From Camillea tinctor (Eukaryota > Ascomycota > Sordariomycetes > Xylariales > Xylariaceae), in the NCBI GenBank assembly GCA_022578605.1, contig MU394100.1, positions 124,001 to 188,000 on the forward strand: DNA of 64,000 nt, given 5' to 3'. Under the pieces are notes generated by a model that saw nothing but the letters and a program-made list of their open reading frames with translations, did no database searches and had not been told where the DNA came from. The translations under genes and the position numbers were made by a program. Below are positions 36,958 through 48,352 of the stretch, one piece after another (position 1 is the first letter of the stretch; every line of letters starts with the position of its first letter).

Positions 36958-39240
36958 CTATTCCGACGTTAGTTCGCCAATCCGCCTTTCAATCTCCGGC
37001 ACCTGTCGTAATAAGACCTCAAGTTCCTCTTTCTCATCTTCTAGCTTCAGGCGCTTCTCGGCGTCCAATGCAGTAAAAACGAAATGACCCTGTCCGTCGA
37101 ATTGCAAGATCCGGCTATGGTATTTCCATAAACTCCGTCGGTGGCTGACGGTCATGAGCGTGATACCCAAGGCCTTTGCGGTATCATACATGACCTTCTC
37201 TGTCTCTAGCGTCACACTGCTGGTGCACTCATCAAGGATGGCATACCGCGGTTTGTGGTAGAACAAACGCGCCATAGCGACTCGTTGTTGTAGTCCACCG
37301 GATAGCACATCGCGCCATTCAGCTTCGGCGTCCCAACCTTCTGGATACAGATCCACAAGGTGCTCAAGCGACAGAATCTTGAGAATTTCCATCAGTTGAG
37401 AGTCGGTCACACCCCGGGCGCGGACCGACCTCAGACTGTCGGGGTAGGTAATTTGCTGGCGCAGACTTCCGCGGGACAGGTAAGGTCGCTGCGGAATGTA
37501 GAAGATGTCGGTAAAAGGCGGTTTGTGGACTGTGCCTCCGTAAACCGGCCATAAACCACCCAGGATCCGGAAGAGACTTGATTTTCCACATCCATTGGGT
37601 CCCACAACAAGTAGATGGTCTCCTTGCTTCAGGGAGAATGATAACGCCTTGACCAGCACATCCCCGTTAGGGGAAATTATAGGGACATCAATAAATTCGA
37701 TATCCTTGCTTTCCACCACCCTCCCTCTCCCTTTCAACACGGCCTCGTTGTCCTCAGTTCCAGAACTCGACACGAGCTTCTTCTCGAAATGTCCAGCCTG
37801 TATGTCGTCCATCACTTCTAGTAAAGATGCTACGCGAGAGGTGTAACCTGCCAATTCCATGATCTCGCGGTATGAGAACATAACTCGGCCAAAGGCATCG
37901 GATGCGCTCAACAACATACGCCTGTTCGTGACGAACGTTTCTGTTCGGTCACCCATGCTCACCGCGCCAGCCAATTGACCGGGGAGCTTGAAGAAGACGG
38001 GCACACTGCATAGCATGAGGCCCAGGGCACCCCAGAAGTATTTAATAACGAAATCCTCCATGACCCCGTGATAGAATCTTCGGCGCAATATATAGTTCAC
38101 GTGTTTGATAAGCGTAAAGTAGCCTTTGTCGAGGGTGTCTTTTTCAGCTTCGTGGCCGTGGTAAAGAGCGATCTCTTCGCTGTGGTCGATGAGTCTCGAA
38201 TGCTGGAACCGGAACTCTCCTTCCAGTCGAGCTTCGTCCGCAACGTATTTGCCAAAGGGCGGGGTGAGGGCTCGCATAACATTCGCTGACAGTTGTACCA
38301 GTAATGACATGAACACTACCCCCTCACCACCAACACTCTTGGACAAAGACCAAGTATAAATAGTCTAAGGACATGGTAAGTTAGCCTCAAATACTCAGTT
38401 GCAGATCGAAGTTCTCATCTTACCATGTCAAGTAACGGCTTGGCTAAATTGCTGTAAAGTTCAGCGAGGCTGTTTGAGAATTTGGCAACATCCACGGCAA
38501 TTAATTGGTCGGGGTTCTTTATCCGATCATCGAGGGCCGAGATGCCGTAGAAGGTGAGCTTGGAGAGGTATTTGTCGTGGATGTGCTGGGTTAATCGAGT
38601 TCGGTACTTGAGGGACAGCTCGGCTTGGTGGTAGGACAGCTGGGAAAGGCGAAGAAAAACAAGGACACAGGTTAGCTAGGGATGCGATATTGGGGTATAA
38701 TACTGGAGTATACAAGAATTACAATATGCTTACCATTGAGTTGGTGAAGGTGGCGGGAACCGCAATGAGCATCCACCAGACTATTCTTGTCAAGAATTCC
38801 TTGCCGTTGCCTTTTACAAGGGCCTTTACTATAGCGCCATCCATTTCGGCCACCTTCAAACTGATAAGGGTGCGGATGACGAGGAAGAAGCTGTGGCTCA
38901 TGATCAAGCGAGTTTCCTGAGTCCTGACGCCAGGGATGACAATCTTCAGCAACCTCAGCAGCGACTTGAAGAATTCACGATTGAGCTCGACCCTCTTCTT
39001 GGTAGAGGCATCGGAGCCATCGCTAGAGGTGGTTCCCGAACGACGCTTGGCAGCTTCGCGAGCTGAGGCGGCTTTCTGCTCGGAGATGGCATGGCGGACG
39101 CGGTTCACGAGGGCAACTAACAAGGTCAGGTAGACGGCGCGGGAGATGCGGGTACGGTTGGAGATGTAGAGCTGTGTCAACTGCGAAACGAGGCTCTTGA
39201 TGGATCGATCGGACGAGACGAGCTTCGATTGCACCGCCAT
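36958..39240 (-). CDS. pxa2: Peroxisomal ABCD-type half ABC transporter (fatty acyl-CoA import)
   Basis: Three exons on the minus strand: 39240..38734, 38639..38424 and 38364..36958. All junctions are in phase 0, with GTAAGC and GTAAGA donors, giving 709 aa. The N-terminal half is the transmembrane domain, including the ABCD-typical [20 protein letters not shown] block. The nucleotide-binding domain has Walker [10 protein letters not shown], signature [16 protein letters not shown], Walker [11 protein letters not shown], and the H-loop [14 protein letters not shown] basic, Glu-rich coiled C-terminal tail follows. Members of this family are half transporters that pair (Pxa1/Pxa2 in yeast, ALDP in humans) to import long-chain fatty acyl-CoA for peroxisomal beta-oxidation. 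Choice of Pxa2 over Pxa1 is inference from length and the N-terminus. Confidence 0.88.
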
Positions 39241-39974
39241 GGTGGGCGAGTTAGGTAGGTGGGTAGTAGGTATTTCCCGAGAACCTATATCAGATGCGCT
39301 CTGACGATAATGCTGATAATATTGACGATGCCGATTTTCATTTAAATAGCATTAAGTTAGGTGTTATGTTAATGATGTTTTTCTAATAATCAATAAACAG
39401 TGCGCCATAAGAATTAATTTCAAAAATTGCCAACTTCGATTTCTTTTCTTTTACATATCTGTTGTGGTTGTGGTATTAATAGAAGTAGAAAGCTGATGTT
39501 GATGTTGCACGTGTGATCCTTAAGAAGTTGTTGTAGAGAAGGTTTGCTGTACGTTGTATGGTGTAAGAAGAGAAGGATGTCGCCGAAGTCTGTAAGTCTT
39601 GGTTACTCAGGTTCCTCGGCGAATGCGACCAATAAAACCCCCCATCAGCTATGTAAGTGACGTTCTGCTTGCATGTGATTTAAGGCAATGCAGGCACCAA
39701 GTAAGCTTCTCGGTAGAGCCCATTCCCCGACATTTTTTTTATTTTCATCCCGTCAGCTGGGAACTAAAATCTGTGGCTTAGGACTTAGTGTACTGTAGGT
39801 GTGGCTTAGTTATAAACCAATTAACCTAACCTAGACCTATGGTCTGTGGGGTAAGACGAGCGATGGCGGGGTTCAAGATTTAAAATATTTCTTCCCTTTT
39901 ACAACTTATTATTTCTTGCCTATCCCACACTGACCTACTTTGATTCCATAAATAAGAGAAAAACATAAAATAGA
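39241..39974. other. Divergent promoter region between ABC transporter and dph3
   Basis: 734 bases separating two head-to-head genes, so it must hold both promoters. AT-rich; no gene seen. Confidence 0.65.
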
Positions 39975-40338
39975 ATGGCCGACGAAGAAGATATCGCCGT
40001 TTACGATGAAGTTGAAATCGAAGACATGACCTTCGATGAGACGCTCCAGATCTACCATTTCCCCTGCCCTTGCGGCGATCGATTCGAAATCGCTCTCGCT
40101 GATCTACAAGACGAGTCCAACGACATAGCTGTATGTCCTAGTTGTAGTTTGATGATACGGGTAATCTTCGATCTCGTATGTTACCGTCCTCCTTCTTTCT
40201 TGGGTCGTCATTATTATCTCGAGTCGCGATCGATGCGCTCATTGCCCTCATTGCCTAACCTTTGTTGTGTTATAGGGCGATCTTCCTAAACCTCCTCCTG
40301 GTCCTTCGACCGAGAAACAAGTCCCCGTAGCTGCGTGA
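39975..40338 (+). CDS. dph3: Diphthamide biosynthesis protein 3 (CSL zinc finger, Kti11)
   Basis: Exons are 39975..40175 and 40276..40338. The 100-bp intron (GTATGT...TATAG) is in phase 0 and joins RVIFDL to GDLPKPPPG; 87 aa in total. The CSL domain is clear: [13 protein letters not shown], then FPCPCGDRF and [15 protein letters not shown]. These four Cys bind one metal ion. Dph3/Kti11 passes electrons to the radical enzyme Dph1-Dph2 in diphthamide synthesis on eEF2. It also supports Elongator-dependent tRNA wobble modification through its partner Kti13. Length and domain match the family exactly. Confidence 0.94.
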
Positions 40339-40982
40339 ATATCAACCACTGGTATATATTCGTGCTCTCAGACGAAGCTGCAGCGAGAGAAAATATAAAT
40401 TGCGGAAAATCGTGTGAACCGAGTTAGTCGAACAAGTCTGGAGGGTTGCTCTTTTTTTCTCCTCTGCGCAAAGCCTATAGCTTCTTCGTATACCGGAAAG
40501 GAAACCAACACTCTAAACGGACTGAACGATGCCTGTATCTCACTAGCTTGTCATGCACAGCTTTGCGCGAATAGACTTGCGACAGGCGACAGACGACAGC
40601 ACGAGGTTGGCGCTTACACACAACACAACACGGCACAACATAACCGAACAGAAGAGCTTTGGCTGCAAGATAAATCAAAACGCCAGCCAACTATAGAGTT
40701 GTCCAGCAGGCAGGCAGCGCAAAGCCGGGCTTCACCATCTTGCAATACTCAAAAGGCCATTCGTGCTATTACTATATGTAAAGCAGCCGCAAAAAAAAAC
40801 AAAAACTTGGGTATATAATCAAAATCCATGCACTGTAACCAAAACGCCGCCGTGATGAGCCGTTATGAACGGATGCATTTCCTACTCATCCATTCCCGGT
40901 CCGACCTATGAGTTCCACCTGTAAACGCCGAATGCACAGAATCGTTAAACAGAAATATTACCCCATCCCTTTTATATTCAGT
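40339..40982. other. Intergenic between convergent dph3 and GPI protein genes
   Basis: 3' regions of two convergent genes. A 134-codon open frame at 40414-40818 lacks an ATG at its start and runs through likely 3' UTR; not called. Confidence 0.6.
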
Positions 40983-41309
40983 TCATAACAGGTACAGCCC
41001 AGCAGCCGAGAAGACAATGAGGCCCATGACGGAGGCCTCTAGTGCAGGTTTCTCAGTGGCGACAGTGGTCACGGGTTTCGGACCTTGCGTGACAGTGTCG
41101 AGGGTTTCCGTGAAGTTGACAGAACCAGAGATTGAGCCTAGCCGACAGAGTTAGCCCTCGGGTTCACATCGCGCAGTGTATATCTCAACCTTACCTGTCG
41201 AACTTGGTGATCCTCGTTCCATCGCACTAGTTGGATGTACTGGTGCTTGGCGCTGAGCAGCTAGCGCTGCTGGGAGAATAGCGACCAGAATTGCACTACG
41301 AAATTGCAT
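40983..41309 (-). CDS. Small GPI-anchored surface protein, 89 aa
   Basis: Exon 1 is 41309..41195 and exon 2 is 41137..40983. The 57-bp intron (GTAAGG...GGCTAG) contains a GCTAAC branch site. The protein starts with a clear signal peptide (MQFRSAILVAILPAALA, cut before AQ). The short Ser/Thr/Pro-rich middle has one NFT sequon. It ends in a hydrophobic tail (SVMGLIVFSAAGLYLL) with no charge after it, the layout of a GPI-attachment signal; the anchor site is probably among the Ala/Ser residues before SVMG. Many fungal cell-wall proteins have this arrangement, but no named family is evident. Likely displayed at the plasma membrane or wall. The intron resolves two frames that alone would look insignificant. 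Confidence 0.75.
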
Positions 41310-42383
41310 TTCGAGGTGGTTTTGGATAATTGAATTGTGTTGGTGGGTGTAGACAAAGGATTAAAGTCTCGAAGGAACTAGGACGGATTAAAAAAAAAGA
41401 AATATCCCCCAGTCGTATTCAGTCCAGGTCCCCAAATACGAGTCGTGATAATAGCTTGCTGATGGGTGCGAGAAAACGATTGTTTGCGGCGAAGCAGTGA
41501 GACAAGGTCTAAGTCAACAGAAAAGATCAGAAGCTGCCTAATAGCAGCACATCCAGCAACGAAGGAAGTCAACAGCAATGACAGTTGGGATATTGGCGTG
41601 GCTTTAGTTAGGTAGGTAATAACAATATTAATAGATTGGAAGAGGCGAGACGAGCGAAGGAAACAAGATCTGCAGACGTCTGGTTCAAGTAGCTACCGAT
41701 CCCATCACATCAGCGAACGCCAAGAAAAACGGCGGGTGGGCTTTTTTGCGGTCTTTCTTTTTGCACGACATCATCGTCAACAGAGGGCAACGCTAGGAGC
41801 ATCCCGGCTGGCGCATGATAATAGGACAGTTATGTTAGGGAAAAGGACTAGCGGCCTTGGTTGCTGGCTCGCGACCTGGCCTACCTGCCCGGGCACAACA
41901 CCAATGTTGGTCTCCCGGGCCGTGGAAAGGATCTCATTGCACCATCGCCTTCTTCCCAAGCAAGGATGGAAGGTGGCCCTGAGGGTGGCCCTGATGATGG
42001 CGTTGTGGATCATGCAACATCCATTCACACACCACATACTCACACGCCAACCTATACAACACGAGCGAATGCAACCAGCAAACATGCGCGGGTCCCAGCC
42101 TCTTGGAGCCTCGGATCTCTTTCTACTACCTTTCCCCCGTAGCCCCTGTCCAGACCTGCCAGACGCACATGGGGATAAGCTTGCTACAGCACTAGAACTA
42201 GCAGGATAACCCCCTTACCTACCAACCTATTGCCCTGTATTTGCCGGTGTCTCCTGTTTCCTCTTCTCTCACAAATTTACCAAATTTCCTAGCCTTGGCA
42301 GATGGTGTACTGATATCCCAAACCTGGTTGGTAGCTTACCACAATGTCTGTGTGGCAGCAGCAGACAAGGCTTTCGGGATACA

Positions 42384-42404
42384 TGCGTGCTGCGTGCTGC
42401 GTGC
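42384..42404. repeat. Tandem TGCGTGC x3
   Basis: Three perfect copies of a 7-bp unit in non-coding DNA. Confidence 0.85.
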
Positions 42405-43494
42405 TTGGGACTAGGACTGGGGCTGGGACTGCGTAATCTAGTAGTTTTGGTTCTCGTCTCGTCTTCTCTGTTTGCAGCTGGGCTTGCATGCTGACTGCGC
42501 TGCGACAAGAAAGAAAGGTCTGGGTTTTCCGAAACATAACACGCACCAGCTCATAACCTACCCTACACAAGCGGGAGGGAGCAGGATGATCAGGACCTCA
42601 ATTGGACCAGCCACAGAACGATGAACAACTTGAACTACATATCCAGTTGTAAAACTGTAACACTAAAACTACTTTTGCGAATTCTTTCGACAACTAACGA
42701 ATCGAGGAAGTGAAGTGGGTTGAAGATCTACTCTACTTCTGCATACGAGCGCAGATCCGGAACAATGAGACGAGAGAAATGCCAGACAAGCCAGGGGGAC
42801 CCGCCTTCGGCTGCCCTGCTCTACTCCAGCTGATCGAAATCGATGGTGGGATGGGGGAGGGTAGTGGTTTTTTTCTTCTTCTCCTCAATCATGCTATGTA
42901 CACATGCTTAGTTGTCGTTATGCCGTTGTGTTATGGACCAGGGAAAGAGAAAAGAAGATAAGGAGATGAATATGGATTGATTTTGATTTTTTTTTCCTCT
43001 CTCCCTCCCAGCGTCTATGGCGCTAAAGAAAATAAATTCTTTCACGCTACTTGCTTCCAGACTCAGCTCAACAACTTTTCAGCTATCTCGACTCGATCAA
43101 CACCACTACTAACTAGACTGTATATTAAACTGGATATCAGCTGTACGGATACCTCAGATAGTGTAAGTGTAAGGCTTCCTCGGCCAAATAACCTTGCATA
43201 AGTGTGCACACCGAAAGTTTTTATGTTACCTATACCAGCACTACATACTGTAATGAGATGCTACTACTCTTAGGGCGCTTATAGATCATAAAAAAGAAGA
43301 ACAGGGGAAAGAGAGGGGGTGATAGTGCACACCAACGATCTGTGGCATACAGTATATATTGGTTGTTTGATTGGATGGCTGGAGCACATGCAAGATAAGG
43401 TCCGGGAGGGGGAAAAAGGAAAAGCAACATGAACGTTCGTTCGGGATGAAAGATAGAGAATAGAAGAAGAAAAAAAGGAATATTTACACTAACT

Positions 43495-43511
43495 GTAGTA
43501 GTAGTAGTAGT
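43495..43511. repeat. (GTA)n microsatellite
   Basis: Five to six perfect GTA units in non-coding DNA. Confidence 0.85.
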
Positions 43512-46001
43512 GTCATTTGCTGTAGGTGATAGGTAAGTATAAACGGGATGGCCCGACAGATTGGGTTTAACCGTCTTTTGGGAACTTTGAACTTTACAGT
43601 AGGAGGTTATTCCCTGTTCCTTTTTTTTTCTGTTCTCTTTTTTTTTTCCCTTTCGAACTTGTAAAGATTCGAGTTGAAGCAAGTTCGAGGCATAATGTCG
43701 TCATTTAAACAGGGGCTCCCTGTTCCTCTCCCCATCTTTGCCTCCCAGTTATGTAAGGACCCAGCTACCTAGTATGGATGTGCATACTACTATTTATATC
43801 TACCAACTTGTTACTGGCTGGGTTATAGGTATATAGTGGGGGCTGAGGAGAAAGGGGAAGGGGAAGGAGGAGATAGGATCGGCTTGAAACTTGGAACAGA
43901 ATTTGTGATACCGAGAAACGTTTCTTCGAATTATTCTTTGTTGGTACGCTAAGTTTTCTTTGGTATGTTGGTTCGAGTACCGAGTTAGGCATGTTTGAAG
44001 GGAGAGGGGGGAGGGGTGAGAACTAACTACCTAGTGTACTATACACTACGATAACGGCAACAGGAAGTCAGTAGTATTGTTGGAAAGAATATCAACTGAT
44101 AATCACTATGCCTCGAATCGTTCTCAGCAACCTACCAAGGGGCATACATCATCAAGGTGTTGCATTGTGTCTTACATATAGCTATCAATCCCTCTTTTCA
44201 GGCATGCTTTAAACCGGCTATCCCCATGATCTATATATCAATGCATGTAACCTTACCTACACCTTACGTACTATCAGGTAGTGTAAACATGTTGCGGTTG
44301 CTGCTCACTACGCTAGGTATATAGTGCACTACCTACCTAAGCGATACACCTTCAACTCCCCCCCGCTTTCGTGATCACCCACCATCATCACTATCACCAC
44401 CATCCGGCACTCGGATCTCTGTCAGCTGCCTTATGTTTTTGTTCCGTCGCATCAAAGGTCTGCAATCTACGCGCCTATCGAACGTCATATTTACATAATA
44501 TATGTAGATCCGTTGTATATCAGATCAGTTAATACCCGGGTGGCATACATAGTTGTAGTATAACAGGCTTTCTATAACAGACCTACTAAAGTCAACGTCA
44601 ACCACCTATACACAAAACCATATAATCGTCATCAACCTCCAGTGTCCGCCTGTATCTGCGCGCGCATTTCGTGGTTATTAGTTATTTACACAACATCCCC
44701 CTTCAACCCAACTACGTTGAAATCACCTCGCTTAACCTATACCCGCCTCTATATAGGTTATATATATACTTACTCAGAATATGAGGTGGGGGAAGCAGTG
44801 GCGACATGGTTATCGGCATAAGTTTGACATATACCTCGATGTAGATCATGCACGATGAGAAGAAATGACGCGAATACATACCTCGCGAGCCGTGTAGCCG
44901 AGAATCCCCTCAATCTTTGAATAACCCAGGTTAGGCAGGTTACCCATCAGAGATAACATGCCAGCTACAACTATGTACACTCCCTCTCTGCTTTTTATCC
45001 CGACTACCAGGCTGGATAAATCTATCTGCAATGAACGTACGTACCTATCTACGTCCGTATATGCATCTCAATTGGGGATTCAATATAAACATAGGTAAAC
45101 ATATTAGAAACAGAATAAGACCGAGAACTCTTCGTCATCTTCCCATACTCTACACAAAATGTCTTTTTATCATGCCATGTCGTTTCATTTGCGTACTCAT
45201 AACCGACCGAATGGCATAATCTACATAAGTTTACCTAGGTAGGCAGACATAAGTAACCCAGGCGAAAGGATTCCCAAAGGACGGATTTCGTGTAATTCTC
45301 TAACCTACCAAGCCAGCGTTAACCTAAACCGCACATCCCATACAATTCCCCCTTCTCCTCATTTCTCTCACCTGGGTTAGTTTAGTGATTTCACTAAGCT
45401 CAGCACGCAACCAGGGAGCGAAACAACAACCAAATATATATCCATATCGGTATATTTAAAACGCTGAAACGTTTCTCGTAACCCGGCAAAAAATACCTAT
45501 GATGTAAAAAAGGCCAAACGATAGAAGAAGAAGAAAAAAGAACCTTGCTTCAACCGCTCAGGGAGATAACCCTGAAATTGACGTTGAAGGAGGAAAAAAA
45601 GAACCTGCTCATTCAATCATTCACTCACTCATTGCGCTTCCTTTTAGTGTCCATAAAACACACAATCCAAATTCAAACCCAAATCCATTCGTGTTCGCTT
45701 TGAATGGGGACCATCATGATCATGCCAAGCCAGTAGGTATTTCCACAGCGTAAAGAAATAAAAATAAACAAAACGCCCCAAATACCTAAATAGCCTTTCC
45801 CTTTTCCTCCCCCCTCCCTTTTTTTTTATACAGAATGCCGGTGTCTTCCGGTCTTATTAGCTATTGCTTATGTTATTATATGCTCTTCTTTTTATCTCTT
45901 CCCACTTTCACTTTCTCTTCATTTCATACGTAGCGTAACGTAGTACATATAGTAGGACTAGTATATCCCCGCTCATATCGTCGTGAAATCCCATGAAATC
46001 G

Positions 46002-48352
46002 CTAGTCGTCCTCGTCCTCGTCAGCCATCTCCGAGTCCGAGTCTGACGAGTCGCTGCCCGCTCCAGGTTCTTGGACCGCTTCCTAAACACATCGCTATGT
46101 TAGTCTACTTTCCCCTGTAAGCAAGGGGGGGTAATGGAAAGGAAAAAAAAAAAAAGGAAAGACAATAAATTTACCTGTCCTCCATTGGTGTTCATCAGCT
46201 CCGGCATACTAAACACCTCCCGCGGCAGCCCCTCCTCGCTATCCACCACATCCCTCGGCGCCGTGATAATGCCAAACTCGTACGTGAACCCCTGATCCAC
46301 CGAGCTGCGGCCGTAGAACCCGATGATGCGCTCGTCCGGTGCGCACACCAGGTCCTGGATCCCCGAGTCATCACCGCGGTTGTTCAGCGACCCCCAGGCC
46401 TCCCCGCCCTCGAGCGTGATGCGGCACCCGTCGAGGCTGCCCCAGCCGCGCCGCCCGCCCTTGTTCACGGACACGCGGGAGATGGTGAAGACCTGCGCTT
46501 CGCTCAGGGTGCGCTCCTCGTGCTGGTGCCCTCCGAAGTGGTCCTGCGTCGCGACGCCGCAGTTGCACCGGCTGCCGTCGCTGTAGTGCACGACGGCGCC
46601 GTCCATGGTGGCGCCAATGCGTATGTCGATGCGGGTCGCGTACGCGAGCCGCCCGCCGCCTCCGCCTTCGCGGTGCCGCCGCTTCAGCAGCAGCGCCCAC
46701 GACCACCACGCCCGGCTCGCCTCGTCGCACTCGATCGTGTGGGACTTGACCGACCGCTTCGACAGCACGACCGAGGTCCCCGGCACCCGGATGAAGGGTA
46801 TATCCGCGAGCAGCTGCCAGAGGTTGCGCACGGTGCACAGGCGGCCGTGGGTGCTGAGCGCCTCGAGGCCGATGACCTCCCCCCGGTCGAACTGAGCCTC
46901 GATTTTCGACATGCTAAGGAGGTACTTTGTCGGCTTGGCGTTGACCGTGTTGTTGGTCTCGCCCTCTGACTTGCTGCAGAAGTCGATCTCTTTGACATTC
47001 ACTGCGGGGCCGTTGCTCTTGGTGAAGCGCACGCGCGCGAGACCCGCGAGGCACGTAACCTCGAGACACGGCTCGTCTTCCGCGTTGAGCACGCAGCGCA
47101 CCGTCACGTTGCTGGCGATCTGTGTGGGGGTTAGTAGTGTGTCGCCCGGTAGCCGGAAGTGCGGCGATAGCGTAGCTTGGAGAGCGCCCTGGAGGCCCCA
47201 GCCGAGGGATGTTGCTTTGTCGCTCCCCAGGTTGTTCTTGCAGGCGAGGAATGCCTGGGCCCATGCTTTGGCGTAGGATGTGCTTTTAACTCCAGGCACA
47301 TCGGTAGCCCCGAACGCGCGTAGTACCTCTTCGAGCATTCCAGCCTGACCAAAGCCACAGGCGCCCTGCATGGTAAAACAATGTCCACGATCGTTAGCGA
47401 CGGCGTCGCCCGTGAGGGTCAGGTCGAGCAGACAGCTCGGGATTTCCTCCATAAAGCGAGGCCATGCGTAGGCAGTATGGCTACCAATGATCCCTAGCGA
47501 TAGCCCCATCTTGTTGTGACGACCGATGGCAGCGTGTGCTAGGATCAGAGACTGCTCGATAGAGTAGTGCGTATCTAAAATCATACCGGCGACCACGGGG
47601 CGAGAAGTGCTGATGAAGCCGTGGGTAGCAAGGGCCTGCTCAAAACACTTGTACAGCTCGTCACGTTTACGACCACGATGGTTCTGTTGAGCGATTTCGA
47701 CATCCCGCAGCTCGACCACGGTCTTTTCACTCCGTACTACATGCACTTTGGCCACGACGTCCATTTTGGCGGTGCCGGGGTCGCACTGCAGCGAGGATGA
47801 GGTGGTGGTGTCGAGACCCCATTCCTCGTCTAGTCGGAAGCTGCGTCTCCCTAGGCCACGGGCTCGCAGATCCTCGGCAATGATGGCCTGCCACATGTAG
47901 GCAGCCATGCGAAGTTTCACGATGGCAGCGTGGAGGCTGCTATGCGCACTGCTGATGGCACCACGCTTGGCGGGCGGACAGTCTATTATGAGGGGAGAAT
48001 CCTTAGCAACCATGATAGCCAAGTGCAGCGGTGGTAGCTGCAACAGGGGCTGGTAATTAACTACGAGGCGTTGGCTGCCACAGATCTCGCCTCTGTGGTG
48101 TAGTTCGAAGTCGACCTTGTTCGGGCCTGGTTGTAGCATGACTAGACACTTGAAGGAGCCGTTGGCCACGGGCCAGTTCTGCTGGTTGGCAGGACGGCCG
48201 AACCCATCTCTAGCCTTTACGGCCACGAAATCTTCAATATTTGCATAGTCATGACATGTGCCGGTAACCAGTAGACAGCGATGATATACGGTCTCTTGTT
48301 CGGCTAGGTTGGTGATCTGTAGCCTTGCCCGAGGGCCGGAGTCGGATGCCAT
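46002..48352 (-). CDS. Metallopeptidase-like protein with jacalin-like lectin domain; zinc motif apparently lost
   Basis: Exon 1 is 48352..46175 and exon 2 is 46082..46002. The 92-bp intron joins NTNGGQ to EAVQEPGAGS; 752 aa. The layout matches the fungal putative zinc metallopeptidase family of yeast YIL108W: an N-terminal beta domain, a central block (RSFRLDEEWGLDT, then SLGIIGSHTAYAWP), and a C-terminal jacalin-like lectin domain from about residue 570 (RIDIRIGATMDGAVVHYSDG ... GFTYEFGIIT). The tail is strongly acidic (SDSSDSDSE ... DEDEDD). In relatives the segment after the GQ motif carries HExxH. Here residues 336-348 read QAGMLEEVLRAFG, so both His ligands are replaced, and the later GH.. 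ligand region reads ATDVPGV. The frame is otherwise intact, so a catalytically dead or divergent paralogue is inferred. No signal peptide; probably cytosolic. Confidence 0.8.

Larger units (their letters stand above)
41310..46001. other. Intergenic 4.7 kb, gene-poor
   Basis: No supportable gene. A 157-codon frame at 41736-42209 starts with GTG and has a long antisense frame over it. The frame at 43230-43682 (minus) is F/P/S low-complexity. Several pyrimidine-rich stretches, a (GTA)n run at 43495-43511, a 7-bp tandem at 42384-42404 and a TACCTAGGTA palindrome at 45232-45241 are present. Confidence 0.55.

Noticed and set aside
40414..40818. 134-codon plus-strand frame after dph3
   Set aside because: It has no ATG at its start and lies in the likely 3' UTR of dph3.
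41736..42209. 157-codon plus-strand open frame in the 4.7-kb gap
   Set aside because: It starts at a GTG, has an antisense frame over the same DNA, shows no family motifs or splice signals, and its residues look like translated spacer.
43230..43682. 150-codon minus-strand frame
   Set aside because: Dominated by F, P, S, T and K runs that come from pyrimidine and purine tracts; no credible start or fold.
43960..43995. GGTTCGAGTACC resembling a tRNA B-box
   Set aside because: The T-stem bases do not pair and no acceptor, D or anticodon arm could be found around it.
46323..47388. Long plus-strand and alternative minus-strand frames in the metallopeptidase-like gene
   Set aside because: Shadow frames in GC-rich coding DNA, Arg/Pro/Ala-rich and without motifs.
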